A DNA stretch of 64,000 nt from Flectonema sp. DT1601. Its lineage: Eukaryota; Euglenozoa; Diplonemea; Diplonemida; Diplonemidae. Under the pieces are notes generated by a model. It did not search any database. It saw only the letters and a list, made by a program, of their open reading frames with translations, and had not been told where the DNA came from. The stretch is from positions 186,001-250,000 of the forward strand of contig OZ025862.1 in the NCBI GenBank assembly GCA_964019425.1. The letters run 5' to 3'. Shown in pieces: positions 10,309-22,238 of the stretch. A program made the translations under genes and the position numbers. Positions within the stretch are counted from its first letter, which is position 1. Every line of letters starts with the position of its first letter.

Positions 10309-10714
10309 TTCGATAGAGTGGGAAGTAACGGACTGGGAGCTTTTGGCTCCTGCCCTATTCCCGATGTAAACTTTCTTTTTATTTTTTTTTTTTTTTTTTA
10401 ACAGGCCCAGAGGGCGACAATGACTGTTGCTGACCAAGGAATAATATTCAAATGAATTTTCGTTTCAAAGAAACGAACAGAATTAAGAGAGAGGCAGAGA
10501 AAAAAAAAAAAAAAAGAAAGAAAAGAAAAGAAAAAAAAAATATGAAGAGGAAATAATCAAACATGAAAAAAATAAAAAAAAAAAAATAAAATATAAATAA
10601 AAAACGTTGTATGAAAAAGGAAAAAAAAGAAAAAAAAAAAAAAAAGACCAGAAAAGGAAAGAGAAAATGAAAAGGTATAATATTATTGTGGGGATATGAG
10701 GATAGCAGGGAGAT

Positions 10715-10745
<31 letters not shown>

Positions 10746-10765
10746 ATTTATTATTTAAAAAAAGG
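10309..10765 (+). repeat. L-module, copy 3
   Basis: Complete leader preceded by a T-module end, showing head-to-tail joining of T and L. The reading just upstream of the shared start is GEFDRVG in one frame, as in other copies. Confidence 0.9.
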
Positions 10766-13700
10766 AAACAATCAGTTTAGCGTCTCGATCGGGACGGAAA
10801 ATAGAAATTAATCGACATAGTCGATCGATAGAAAAAAAAACAATGATAACATTGTTTTTTCCTGATTGTTTATTACTGATTGTTTTTTTTTTTTTTTTTT
10901 TAAATCCTTTTAATTATTTTAAAGAAAAAACAATCAGTTTAGCGTCTTGACCAGGACGGAAAATAGAAAGTGATCGACATAGTCGATCGATAAAAAAACA
11001 ATGATAACATTGTTTATTCATTTTTTTTATTTTTTTTTAAATTCTTATTATTTATTTTTTAAAGAAAAAAAAACGGAAAATAAAAATTAGTCGACAAAGT
11101 CGAACGATAAAAAAAAAACAATGATAACATTGTTTATTCTTTTTTTTTTTGTTTTTTTTTTTATATTCTTTTTTATTAATTTTGAAAAAAAAAACAATCA
11201 GTTTAGCGTCTTGACCAGGACGGAAAATAGAAAGTAATCGACATAGTCGATCGATAAAAAAACAATGATAACATTGTTTAATCTTTTTTTTTAAATTCTT
11301 TTTATTTATTTTTTAAAGCAAAAAAACGGAAAATAGAAATTAGTCGACAAAGTCGAACGATAAAAAAACAATGATAACATTGTTTATTCTTTTTTTTTAT
11401 TTTTTTTATATTTTTTTTTATTAATTTTGAAAAAAAAACAATCAGTTTAGCGTCTTGACCAGGACGGAAAATAGAAATCGATCGACATAGTCGATCGATA
11501 AGAAAACAATGATAACATTGTTTATTCTTTTTTTTTATTTTAAATTCTTTTTATTTATTTTTTAAAGAAAAAAAACGGAAAATAGAAATTAGTCGACAAA
11601 GTCGAACGATAAAAAAAAACAATGATAACATTGTTTATTCTTTTTTTTGTATTTTTTTTATATTCTTTTTTATTAATTTTGAAAAAAAAAAAAAAAACAA
11701 TCAGTTTAGCGTCTTGACCAGGACGGAAAATAGAAAGTGATCGACATAGTCGATCGATAAAAAAACAATGATAACATTGTTTATTCTTTTTTTTTATTTT
11801 AAATTCTTTTTATTTATTTTTTAAAGAAAAAAAAACGGAAAATAGAAATTAGTCGACAAAGTCGAACGATAAAAAAAACCAATGATAACATTGTTTATTC
11901 TTTTTTTTATTTTTTTTTTTTATATTCTTTTTTATTAATTTTGAAAAAAAAAAAAAAAAAAAACAATCAGTTTAGCGTCTTGACCAGGACGGAAAATAGA
12001 AAGTAATCGACATAGTCGATCGATAAAAAAACAATGATAACATTGTTTATTCTTTTTTTTTTTAAATTCTTTTTATTTATTTTTTAAAGGAAAAAAAAAA
12101 CGGAAAATAGAAATTAGTCGACAAAGTCGAACGATAAAAAAACAATGATAACATTGTTTATTCTTTTTTTTTTTTTTTTTATTTCTTTTTATTTATTAAA
12201 AAAAAAAACAATCAGTTTAGCGTCTTGACCAGGACGGAAAATAGAAAGTGATCGACATAGTCGATCGATAAAAAAACAATGATAACATTGTTTATTCTTT
12301 TTTTTTATTTTAAATTCTTTTTATTTATTCTTTAAAGAAAAGAAACGGAAAATAGAAATTAGTCGACAAAGTCGAACGATAAAAAAAAACAATGATAACA
12401 TTGTTTATTCTTTTTTTTTATTTTAAATTCTTTTTATTTATTTTTTAAAGAAAAAAAACGGAAAATAGAAATTAGTCGACAAAGTCGAACGATAAAAAAA
12501 AACAATGATAACATTGTTTATTCTTTTTTTTGTATTTTTTTTATATTCTTTTTTATTAATTTTGAAAAAAAAAAAAAAAAACAATCAGTTTAGCGTCTTG
12601 ACCAGGACGGAAAATAGAAAGTGATCGACATAGTCGATCGATAAAAAAACAATGATAACATTGTTTATTCTTTTTTTTTATTTTAAATTCTTTTTATTTA
12701 TTTTTTAAAGAAAAAAAAACGGAAAATAGAAATTAGTCGACAAAGTCGAACGATAAAAAAAACCAATGATAACATTGTTTATTCTTTTTTTTATTTTTTT
12801 TTTTTATATTCTTTTTTATTAATTTTGAAAAAAAAAAAAAAAAAAAACAATCAGTTTAGCGTCTTGACCAGGACGGAAAATAGAAAGTAATCGACATAGT
12901 CGATCGATAAAAAAACAATGATAACATTGTTTATTCTTTTTTTTTTTAAATTCTTTTTATTTATTTTTTAAAGAAAAAAAAAAACGGAAAATAGAAATTA
13001 GTCGACAAAGTCGAACGATAAAAAAAAAAAACAATGATAACATTGTTTATTCTTTTTTTTTTTTATTTTTTTATATTCTTTTTTATTAATTTTGAAAAAA
13101 AAAACAATCAGTTTAGCGTCTTGACCAGGACGGAAAATAGAAAGTGATCGACATAGTCGATCGATAAAAAAACAATGATAACATTGTTTATTCTTTTTTT
13201 TTATTTTAAATTCTTTTTATTTATTCTTTAAAGAAAAGAAACGGAAAATAGAAATTAGTCGACAAAGTCGAACGATAAAAAAAACAATGATAACATTGTT
13301 TATTCTTTTTTTTATTTTTTTTTTTATATTCTTTTTTATTAATTTTGAAAAAAAAAAAAAAAAAAAAACAATCAGTTTAGCGTCTTGACCAGGACGGAAA
13401 ATAGAAAGTAATCGACATAGTCGATCGATAAAAAAACAATGATAACATTGTTTATTCTTTTTTTTTTTAAATTCTTTTTATTTATTTTTTAAAGGAAAAA
13501 AAAAAAACGGAAAATAGAAATTAGTCGACAAAGTCGAACGATAAAAAAACAATGATAACATTGTTTATTTTTTTTTTTTTTTTTTTTTATTTCTTTTTAT
13601 TTATTAAAAAAAAAAACAATCAGTTTAGCGTCTTGACCAGGACGGAAAATAGAAAGTGATCGACATAGTCGATCGATAAAAAAACAATGATAACATTGTT

Positions 13701-14623
13701 TATTCTTTTTTTTTATTTTAAATTCTTTTTATTTATTTTTTAAAGAAAAAAAAACGGAAAATAGAAATTAGTCGACAAAGTCGAACGATAAAAAAAACAA
13801 TGATAACATTGTTTATTCTTTTTTTTATTTTTTTTTTATATTCTTTTTTATTAATTTTGAAAAAAAAAAAAAAAAAACAATCAGTTTAGCGTCTTGACCA
13901 GGACGGAAAATAGAAAGTAATCGACATAGTCGATCGATAAAAAAACAATGATAACATTGTTTATTCTTTTTTTTTTTTAAATTCTTTTTATTTATTTTTT
14001 AAAGGGAAAAAAAAACGGAAAATAGAAATTAGTCGACAAAGTCGAACGATAAAAAAAACAATGATAACATTGTTTATTCTTTTTTTTTTTTTTTATTTCT
14101 TTTTATTTATTAAAAAAAAAAACAATCAGTTTAGCGTCTTGACCAGGACGGAAAATAGAAAGTGATCGACATAGTCGATCGATAAAAAAACAATGATAAC
14201 ATTGTTTATTCTTTTTTTTTATTTTAAATTCTTTTTATTTATTTTTTAAAGAAAAAAAAAAAACGGAAAATAGAAATTAGTCGACAAAGTCGAACGATAA
14301 AAAAAAACAATGATAACATTGTTTATTCTTTTTTTTATTTTTTTTTTTATTCTTTTTTATTAACTTTGAAAAAAAAAAAAAACAATCAGTTTAGCGTCTT
14401 GACCAGGACGGAAAATAGAAAGTAATCGACATAGTCGATCGATAAAAAAAACAATGATAACATTGTTTATTCTTTTTTTTTATTTTAAATTCTTTTTATT
14501 TATTTTTTAAAGAAAAAAAAAACTGAAAATAGAAATTAGTCGACAAAGTCGAACGATAAAAAAAAACAATGATAACATTGTTTATTCTTTTTTTTTATTT
14601 TAAATTCTTTTTATTTATTTTTT
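10766..14623 (+). repeat. H-array 2
   Basis: A/B dimers of about 270-290 bp repeat through most of the block. The first monomer has H1 as CGTCTCGATCGGGACG. Near 10,858-10,885 is an irregular monomer with GATTGTTTATTACTGATTG. It ends TTTATTTTTTAACAG at the T-module. Confidence 0.95.
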
Positions 14624-15239
14624 AACAGGAGTTAAGATCACTTACATGAGTTAACACAACACAGATACGAGAGTCGCAAACTGAGGTAACACTACCAATT
14701 CAACAAAAAATAATCAGGATCGGACACAAGGAGGAGAGTTCATTCTACCTCTCATTGTCCTTGCTGGTATCTTAAGTGTCTTGGTATCTCTTGTGTGTCG
14801 GTATCTCGGAAGTGCTGGTATCTCGTATGTGCGTTGGTATCTCTTGCGTGTTGGTATCTCTTGCACATAAAAAAAAAATCGAGTTAACATGATCAGTTTT
14901 ATTTAACATTAAAGACAGACCGGAACTATTTGAAAATAAAATGTAGATGGGAAACAGTGAAAATTAAAATGAATGATAAAATTAAATGAGATTTATGACA
15001 TAACAGACCAGATAGAGAGTAATAAAGGGAAAAGGAAAACGGGAAGGGTTCATTCACTTAGTTAAAGTTAAGACCGATTAGTCAGTTTAAGGTCTTGACT
15101 AGGACCAACAAAAAAAAAAAAAAAAATAACGATCAAGCTGAGCTGATCTTGTTTTTATTAAAATAAGGGGAGCGGGAGGGATGGGAGGAATAAAGGGAGA
15201 AAAAAGAAAAGGTCGATCAATTGGATCTGATCGTCGAGT
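14624..15239 (+). repeat. T-module 2, truncated by LINE fragment
   Basis: Starts at an AACAG acceptor-like site followed by GAGTTAAGATCACTTACATG. Minisatellite at 14,765-14,868, U-like stretch, hairpin GGTCTTGACTAGGACC at 15,091-15,106, and one 200-bp subrepeat broken inside GATCGTCGAG. Confidence 0.85.
14765..14868 (+). repeat. GGTATCTC minisatellite, copy 2
   Basis: Units begin GGTATCTT/GGTATCTC with 16-19 bp spacing; six units, the last ending CTTGCACAT. Confidence 0.9.
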
Positions 15240-16140
15240 TCTTCTTTTATGGCAGTAAATGGATTTTGACGAAATTTATCTTGTAATTTTTTGAATAAAT
15301 TTTTCTTTTCTAAATTCCGATACATTCGGAAAATCCTTTTCATTCTCGTTCTTGCCTCTTTCCATTTGACAGCGTTCTCTATAGAAGGCCCAGATTTGCG
15401 GAGCTCCTGTCTTAGCTGTTTCATTTCCAGACGACATTCAAGTTTTTCTTGGTCGAGGATGACCTCTTCCCTTGATTTCTGTTTGCGGGGTAAATTCCGC
15501 TTTGTTTCTTCAAAGAAACCGCTACATATTTGATAGACCGTTTTGAGTAGTTTATCAAGTTGGTCGGCAGGTTTTGAAGAGTTTTCTGTTTCGACGGTGA
15601 AAGTTTGAAGTTTTTCTGCAGCAGAAACGTCGATGTCCTTCCATTCAGTTCCAAAAGATCGGAATTTGAGACGAGACGGGTGTAACGGGGTAAAAGTGGG
15701 TGTTGTAGAGTTATAAGGAACGAAAGCTGTTTGTGAAGTTTTAAAATCTACAGATTCTCCTACAAAGGGAGGTTCCAGGTCTGAATTATTCCCTGTGAGG
15801 GGAGACAGAGGTGTACCTTTACATGTACCGTTAACACAGTGTTTCGCTCTCGTAGCGATACTTTTGAAAAGCTTACCACATTCTGGACAAGGTAAGTGGT
15901 AACAATCTTTAACTTGGGAGTGGGTAGATGGGGGAAAACGTGACTTACAGTTACGTCTAAAATGCGCAACTGGACCTTTGAGGTATGTCTCAAAACATAA
16001 AGGACATTTGGCTACTAAAGTTTTATCCCCATCCAGAGCCGATCTCGAAATAGCCTCTTGTAAAGCCTCGGGGGCTGGGTTGGCTGAGAGATGGTTGCCA
16101 GTATCTTTATGACACCGCCGGCCCGGTGTTTCTTTTTTTT
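15240..16140 (-). pseudogene. N-terminal part of a zinc-finger LINE ORF (R2/NeSL-like), 3'-truncated
   Basis: One continuous minus-strand frame of about 300 codons runs from near 16,140 to the junction at 15,240. It passes a C2HC finger (CPLCFETYLKGPVAHFRRNC: C-x2-C-x10-H-x4-C), then a second finger (CPECGKLF...H-x5-C), a Ser/Thr-rich linker, and a helical Lys/Glu-rich region (EWKDIDVSAAEKLQTFTVE, then ARTRMKRIFRMYRNLEKK). Two N-terminal zinc fingers followed by a helical linker are typical of the N-terminus of REL-endonuclease LINEs, upstream of the reverse transcriptase. No RT motifs follow: the frame is cut where it meets T-module DNA (GATCGTCGAG) and reads out to a stop at 15,158. The start codon is not visible; upstream is an A-tract. 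It may be the other end of the lineage seen at 61.6 kb. Domain assignment is by motif only. Confidence 0.6.
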
Positions 16141-16508
16141 TTTGTTGTGAAGTAGCAATAATAAAAAAAAAAAAAAATAGAAAAGAGAATGGCTCAGAAA
16201 CAATATCGATGAGTTAAGATCTTTTTTTTTAAACTAATTCTTTTTTTTTTAATTTCGGGCAGCTAACCCTAGAGTTTTTTTTGGTAAATACTGTTTAAAG
16301 GAAAACGAGCTACGCTCTAAAACAGAAAAATCGGAGTAACTACTTGTTTATAATATATATTTTGATAAATAATGTGGTTGGCAAATGAATGCCGAAGAGG
16401 CAGCTTGAGAAAAGCAATTGGATGAGAAGAAACATTGGGTCTTATAAAGCAAAGGAGATAGAGGGGCCTAAAAAGACCGCAGAGTGGATAGCTCCACAAA
16501 AGGCTGAA
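16141..16508 (+). other. AT-rich segment with small coding-like frame before L-module; duplicated at 54.8-55.06 kb
   Basis: From 16,241 (TTTTTTAATTTCGGGCAGC) the sequence is duplicated almost exactly at 54,798-55,065. In frame with the L-module it reads a basic stretch from 16,389 (MPKRQLEKSNWMRRNIGSYK), then EGPKKTAEWIAPQKAE, continuing into FDRVGSNGLG. It is not recognisable as a known family; it may be the C-terminal end of another protein joined to the L-module. Confidence 0.45.
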
Positions 16509-16699
16509 TTCGATAGAGTGGGAAGTAACGGACTGGGAGCTTTTGGCTCCTGCCCTATTCCCGATGTAAACTTTCTTTTTATTTTTTTTTTTTTTTTTTT
16601 AACAGGCCCAGAGGGCGACAATGACTGTTGCTGACCAATGAATAATATTCAAATGAATTTTCGTTTCAAAGAAACGAACAGAATTAAGAGAGAGGCAGA

Positions 16700-16733
<34 letters not shown>

Positions 16734-16767
16734 GAAAAAAAAAAATGAAGAGGAAATAATCAAACAT

Positions 16768-16801
<34 letters not shown>

Positions 16802-16915
16802 AATAAAAAACGTTGTATGAAAAAGGAAAAAAAAGAAAAAAAAAAGACCAGAAAAGGAAAGAGAAAATGAAAAGGTATAATATTATTGTGGGGATATGAG
16901 GGATAGCAGGGAGAT

Positions 16916-16946
<31 letters not shown>

Positions 16947-16967
16947 ATTTATTATTTAAAAAAAGGA
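16509..16967 (+). repeat. L-module, copy 4
   Basis: Complete leader (TTCGATAGAGTGGGAAG start, GTAAAC...AACAG intron-like segment 16,567-16,603, purine tracts, GCAGGGAGATGCTC, T-run) leading into H-array 3. Confidence 0.9.
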
Positions 16968-17394
16968 AACAATCAGTTTAGCGTCTCGATCAGGACGGAA
17001 AATAGAAATTAATCGACATAGTTGATCGATAGAAAAAAAAACAATGATAACATTGTTTTTTATTATAATAACAGGCTAAGTCATTTGTAGTTCATAGTTT
17101 ACCTTTGATTTTATAACTTCACATAGGTACTATGAACGATGAGAGATCCAGTGGGATCACTCAGGGTCTAGTAGAGACCACCAATGTTGTGCGTTGATAG
17201 GCAAGGTGACCAACCTTGACATTCTTTCTTTTCTCTCCTGTTGTGACAAACACAAAATACACACACAGCTTACAGTGTGTTCTTTGTGTATGTTTTCTTC
17301 AGGTGTGAGTAGTTTTTTTGTTCTTGCTCTTCAGGGAGGGCCTTAGCCAAAAGCTAACAGTCCAAATCTCACCTGGTAACTTAACTCGTTTATT

Positions 17395-17427
<33 letters not shown>

Positions 17428-20308
17428 TTTTTAATTATTTTAAAGAAAAAACAATCAGTTTAGCGTCTTGACCAGGACGGAAAATAGTAAGTAATCGACA
17501 TAGTCGATCGATAAAAAAAAAAACAATGATAACATTGTTTATTCCTTTTTTTTTTTTTTTTTTATTCTTTTTATTTATTTTTAAAGAAAAAACAATCAGT
17601 TTAGCGTCCTGACCAGGACGGAAAATAGAAAGTAATCGACATAGTCGATCGATAAAAAAAACAATGATAACATTGTTTATTCTTTTTTTTTTTATTTTAA
17701 ATTCTTTTTATTTATTTTTTAAAGAAAAAAAACGGAAAATAGAAATTAGTCGACAAAGTCGAACGATAAAAAAAAACAATGATAACATTGTTTATTCTTT
17801 TTTTTGTATTTTTTTATATTCTTTTTTATTAATTTTGAAAAAAAAACAATCAGTTTAGCGTCTTGACCAGGACGGAAAATAGAAAGTAATCGACATAGTC
17901 GATCGATAAAAAAAACAATGATAACATTGTTTATTCTTTTTTTTTTTATTTTAAATTCTTTTTATTTATTTTTTAAAGAAAAAAAACGGAAAATAGAAAT
18001 TAGTCGACAAAGTCGAACGATAAAAAAAAACAATGATAACATTGTTTATTCTTTTTTTTGTATTTTTTTATATTCTTTTTTATTAATTTTGAAAAAAAAA
18101 AACAATCAGTTTAGCGTCTTGACCAGGACGGAAAATAGAAAGTAATCGACATAGTCGATCGATAAAAAAAACAATGATAACATTGTTTATTCTTTTTTTT
18201 TTTTTTTTTTTTAAATTCTTTTTATTTATTTTTTAAAGAAAAAAAAACGGAAAATAGAAATTAGTCAATAAAGTCGAACGATAAAAAAAAACAATGATAA
18301 CATTGTTTATTCTTTTTTTTTATTTTTTATTTTTAATATTTTTTTTTTTATTTTGAAAAAAAAAAACAATCAGTTTAGCGTCTTGACCAGGACGGAAAAT
18401 AGAAAGTAATCGACATAGTCGTTCGATAAAAAAAAACAATGATAACATTGTTTATTCTTTTTTTTTAAATTCTTTTTATTTATTTTTTAAAGGAAAAAAA
18501 AAACGGAAAATAGAAATTAGTCGACAAAGTCGAACGATAAAAAAACAATGATAACATTGTTTATTCTTTTTTTTTTTTTTTTTTATATTCTTTTTATTAA
18601 TTATTGAAAAAAAAACAATCAGTTTAGCGTCTTGACCAGGACGGAAAATAGAAAGTGATCGACATAGTCGATCGATAAAAAAAAACAATGATAACATTGT
18701 TTATTCTTTTTTTTATTTTAAATTATTTTTATTTATTTTTTAAAGAGAAAAAAAAAAAAACGGAAAATAGAAATTAGTCGACAAAGTCGAACGATAAAAA
18801 AAACAATGATAACATTGTTTATTCTTTTTTTTTTTTTTTTTTTTATATTCTTTTTTATTAATTTTGAAAAAAAAACAATCAGTTTAGCGTCTTGACCAGG
18901 ACGGAAAATAGAAAGTGATCGACATAGTCGATCGATAAAAAAACAATGATAACATTGTTTATTCTTTTTTTTTATTTTAAATTCTTTTTATTTATTTTTT
19001 AAAGAAAAAAAAACGGAAAATAAAAATTAGTCAACAAAGTCGAACAATAAAAAAAACAATGATAACATTGTTTATTCTTTTTTTTTTTTTTTTTTTTTAT
19101 ATTCTTTTTTATTAATTTTGAAAAAAAAAACAATCAGTTTAGCGTCTTGACCAGGACGGAAAATAGAAAGTAATCGACATAGTCGATCGATAAAAAAACA
19201 ATGATAACATTGTTTATTCTTTTTTTTTTTTTTTTTTTTTTTTTAATATTCTTTTTTATTAATTTTGAAAAAAAAACAATCAGTTTAGCGTCTTGACCAG
19301 GACGGAAAATAGAAAGTGATCGACATAGTCGATCGATAAAAAAACAATGATAACATTGTTTATTCTTTTTTTTTATTTTAAATTCTTTTTATTTATTTTT
19401 TAAAGAAAAAAAAACGGAAAATAGAAATTAGTCAACAAAGTCGAACAATAAAAAAAACAATGATAACATTGTTTATTCTTTTTTTTTTTTTTTTTTTTTT
19501 ATATTCTTTTTTATTAATTTTGAAAAAAAAAACAATCAGTTTAGCGTCTTGACCAGGACGGAAAATAGAAAGTAATCGACATAGTCGATCGATAAAAAAA
19601 CAATGATAACATTGTTTATTCTTTTTTTTTTTTTTTTTTTTTTTTATATTCTTTTTTATTAATTTTGAAAAAAAAACAATCAGTTTAGCGTCTTGACCAG
19701 GACGGAAAATAGAAAGTGATCGACATAGTCGATCGATAAAAAAACAATGATAACATTGTTTATTCTTTTTTTTTATTTTAAATTCTTTTTATTTATTCTT
19801 TAAAGAAAAGAAACGGAAAATAGAAATTAGTCGACAAAGTCGAACGATAAAAAAAAAACAATGATAACATTGTTTATTCTTTTTTTTTTTTTTTTTTATA
19901 TTCTTTTTTATTAATTTTGAAAAAAAAAACAATCAGTTTAGCGTCTTGACTAGGACGGAAAATAGAAAGTGATCGACATAGTCGATCGATAAAAAAACAA
20001 TGATAACATTGTTTATTCTTTTTTTTTATTTTAAATTCTTTTTATTTATTCTTTAAAGAAAAGAAACGGAAAATAGAAATTAGTCGACAAAGTCGAACGA
20101 TAAAAAAAAACAATGATAACATTGTTTATTCTTTTTTTTTTTTTTTTTTTATATTCTTTTTTATTAATTTTGAAAAAAAAAACAATCAGTTTAGCGTCTT
20201 GACCAGGACGGAAAATAGAAAGTGATCGACATAGTCGATCGATAAAAAAACAGTGATAACATTGTTTATTCTTTTTTTTATTTTAAATTCTTTTTATTTA
20301 TTTTTTAA
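16968..20308 (+). repeat. H-array 3, part a
   Basis: Hairpin monomers interrupted by a U fragment at 17,061-17,388. From about 17.6 kb it is regular A/B dimers. From about 19 kb many B monomers show CAACAAAGTCGAACAAT instead of CGACAAAGTCGAACGAT. Ends at the piggyBac TTAA target. Confidence 0.94.
17061..17388 (+). repeat. U-repeat 3'-terminal fragment inserted in H-array
   Basis: Starts inside the U unit at ATTATAATAACAGG and ends at the constant terminus ...TAACTTAACTC. Array sequence on both sides is the monomer stretch CATTGTTTATTC, with GTTT present on both sides as a possible short target duplication. Confidence 0.85.
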
Positions 20309-20322
20309 CCCTTTAAGCCCTG

Positions 20323-20342
20323 AAGGCCACTATAGTGGCCTT
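20323..20342. repeat. 20-bp perfect palindrome at piggyBac left end
   Basis: AAGGCCACTATAGTGGCCTT, 14 bp inside the left terminus. It could bind a dimeric protein or form a hairpin. No full equivalent is seen at the right end (only GGCCTC). Confidence 0.9.
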
Positions 20343-20522
20343 TCGCGTTTTTTTTTTTTTGACAAAGGGGAAAAATGTACCTTTTGAGTACAAGGGTGGA
20401 GCCAGAGCTGCCAAAAAACGACAAATTTTATGTGGGATCGAGCTGCAAAAATCACCAGCTTTTTCTGAGAAAAAGTTCATTTTTTTTTTTCTGCACTGGG
20501 AACAGTCTTAGCCAGGTTGCCC

Positions 20523-22238
20523 ATGACTATCCTATCTTTTCAGCCAAAAATTAATATCCCTAAAACCATGTCTAGCGAAAATGATTCAGTAGGGTCATCT
20601 ATCCCAGATTTGGTTGCTCCTGAGTCTTGCTCGAGCGATGACGAGAGTACAATAGAGCAAAGTATTTCCACTCCGAAATGGAGCAAGAAAATCACTAAGA
20701 TAAAGCGGCACACGTTTCGGAGGCCCCTGCGGAACATGTCAGACCTGAAGAAGATGAAGGAACTGCAGGTATTTGAACTTGTGTTCACCCCAACGGTGAT
20801 GAAGATGATTGTGCACTACAGCAACAACTACAATCAGGCACTCAATCTTAACGTAGCTGAACTCAAACTCTTTTTAGGACTCCATATCCTCATGAGTCTT
20901 TGTGATAAACCAAATATCTCAGAATACTGGCACGGTCCATCAGACCCAGCGTACACACCCCACTTTGCTTCCTGCATGAGTCGAGATCGGTTCCACCAAA
21001 TTCGAGCCAATTTAAATTTTTACACTGCTACCAATCCTGAACCAACTGACAAGCTCTACAAAATCCGCAGCTTATTGGACACAATAGTTCCCAAATGGTC
21101 CGAGATTAATAACCTAGACAAAGAGTTATCTCTTGACGAGAGTATGATTCCCACCAAAGGTAAGCTCCCAGCAGGGATGAAAGTCTTTGAACCCAGAAAG
21201 AGAGTTAGGTTTGGTATTAAGGTTTACGTCTTGGCGGAGTCGAAATCTGGCTACGTGCAGGAAATACTGCTGCATCAGGGGAATAAGAACACAGCATCAG
21301 ACTATGTTACAAAGTTGACCAAGCCGTATGAGAAACAAGGCAGATGGATAGCCTTTGATAATTTCTATTCGAGTTATCAACTCTTCGTGGACATGTACGA
21401 TCGTGGTTTCCACTGTGTCGGCACAGTAAGGAGAAACAGGAGAGGTGTACCTGAAGTCACGAAGCGAAAGTCAACCCCCGGGCCTGGTAGACAAAGAAAG
21501 GAGGAGGTGCAGGGACGGATGGAGAAGTTCTCTGCCTCGTACCTGGAGTCCCAGCACAATGTGCAGCACATAAAGTTTAGGGACAACTCAAAAGAGGTTC
21601 ATGTCTTCAGCACATTGCCTCTCAAGAAAGGTTATGTGACAGCCACACGTTGGACAAAAGTAAAGAATATCCAGCAAAAGGTCAAAATTGACTTACCGGT
21701 ACAGATCCATCAATACAACAAACTAATGGGTGGTGTTGACCTCGTAGACAGTATCAAGGGGAAGGCAAAAAGAACTCTGATGACAAAACGCTGGACCCTG
21801 AAAGTCTTTCACTACTTGTTAGAGATTTCTATTTTCAACGTTTTCACCCTTCAAAAGAAGTCTGGAAAAGACGTCGGGACATATACTCAGTTCAAGAGTA
21901 GGCTGTGTTCTCAACTTATTGATAGCAGAACACCCCAAACTCGCACAGAAGGTCACTACCCACGCAGGTCCGATACTTCTAGGGACTGTGCCTACTGCAG
22001 TTCACGAATTTGTTCTTCAAAAAGAGTGAGGTCAACGATTTACTGTTCAAAATGTGGGGTTTTCTTATGCATTGATCCCTGCTTCGAACAATATCACGAG
22101 AATATTGACAAGTTTTCAGCACCTGCTTGCAACAACCATACCTTTGCTACGGACAGTCATACCCCACCAAAAAACGTGAAACGGAAGCACTCTACTCCTA
22201 CAAAATCGCCAAAATCAAAGCGAACCCAGGGGTCTTAA
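20523..22238 (+). CDS. piggyBac transposase (571 aa from the first ATG)
   Basis: Cut-and-paste transposase of the piggyBac (DDE_Tnp_1_7) family, acting in the nucleus at TTAA sites. The first ATG is at 20,523; a second in-frame ATG at 20,568 starts MSSENDS and could be used instead. An acidic Ser-rich N-terminus is followed by the DDD catalytic core: Asp in LSLDESM (about residue 205), in IAFDNFYSS (about 279) and in GGVDLVD (about 406), all present. The C-terminus has a cysteine-rich zinc-binding domain (CAYC...C...YCSKCGVFLC...C...H, about 489-525) that in this family recognises the transposon end. A basic tail (KRKHSTPTKSPKSKRT) looks like a nuclear localisation signal. Length is normal for the family and no stop or frameshift is seen. 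Normal codon composition contrasts with the surrounding satellite. It may be functional. Confidence 0.95.
   Translation: MTILSFQPKINIPKTMSSENDSVGSSIPDLVAPESCSSDDESTIEQSISTPKWSKKITKIKRHTFRRPLRNMSDLKKMKELQVFELVFTPTVMKMIVHYSNNYNQALNLNVAELKLFLGLHILMSLCDKPNISEYWHGPSDPAYTPHFASCMSRDRFHQIRANLNFYTATNPEPTDKLYKIRSLLDTIVPKWSEINNLDKELSLDESMIPTKGKLPAGMKVFEPRKRVRFGIKVYVLAESKSGYVQEILLHQGNKNTASDYVTKLTKPYEKQGRWIAFDNFYSSYQLFVDMYDRGFHCVGTVRRNRRGVPEVTKRKSTPGPGRQRKEEVQGRMEKFSASYLESQHNVQHIKFRDNSKEVHVFSTLPLKKGYVTATRWTKVKNIQQKVKIDLPVQIHQYNKLMGGVDLVDSIKGKAKRTLMTKRWTLKVFHYLLEISIFNVFTLQKKSGKDVGTYTQFKSRLCSQLIDSRTPQTRTEGHYPRRSDTSRDCAYCSSRICSSKRVRSTIYCSKCGVFLCIDPCFEQYHENIDKFSAPACNNHTFATDSHTPPKNVKRKHSTPTKSPKSKRTQGS

Noticed and set aside
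17664-18145. Phe/Ile/Lys-rich frames across H-array monomers
   Set aside because: Homopolymer T and A runs read as FFFF/KKKK; frames shift with run length between monomers.
20517-22238. Transposase start at 20,517
   Set aside because: That codon is TTG; the first ATG is at 20,523.
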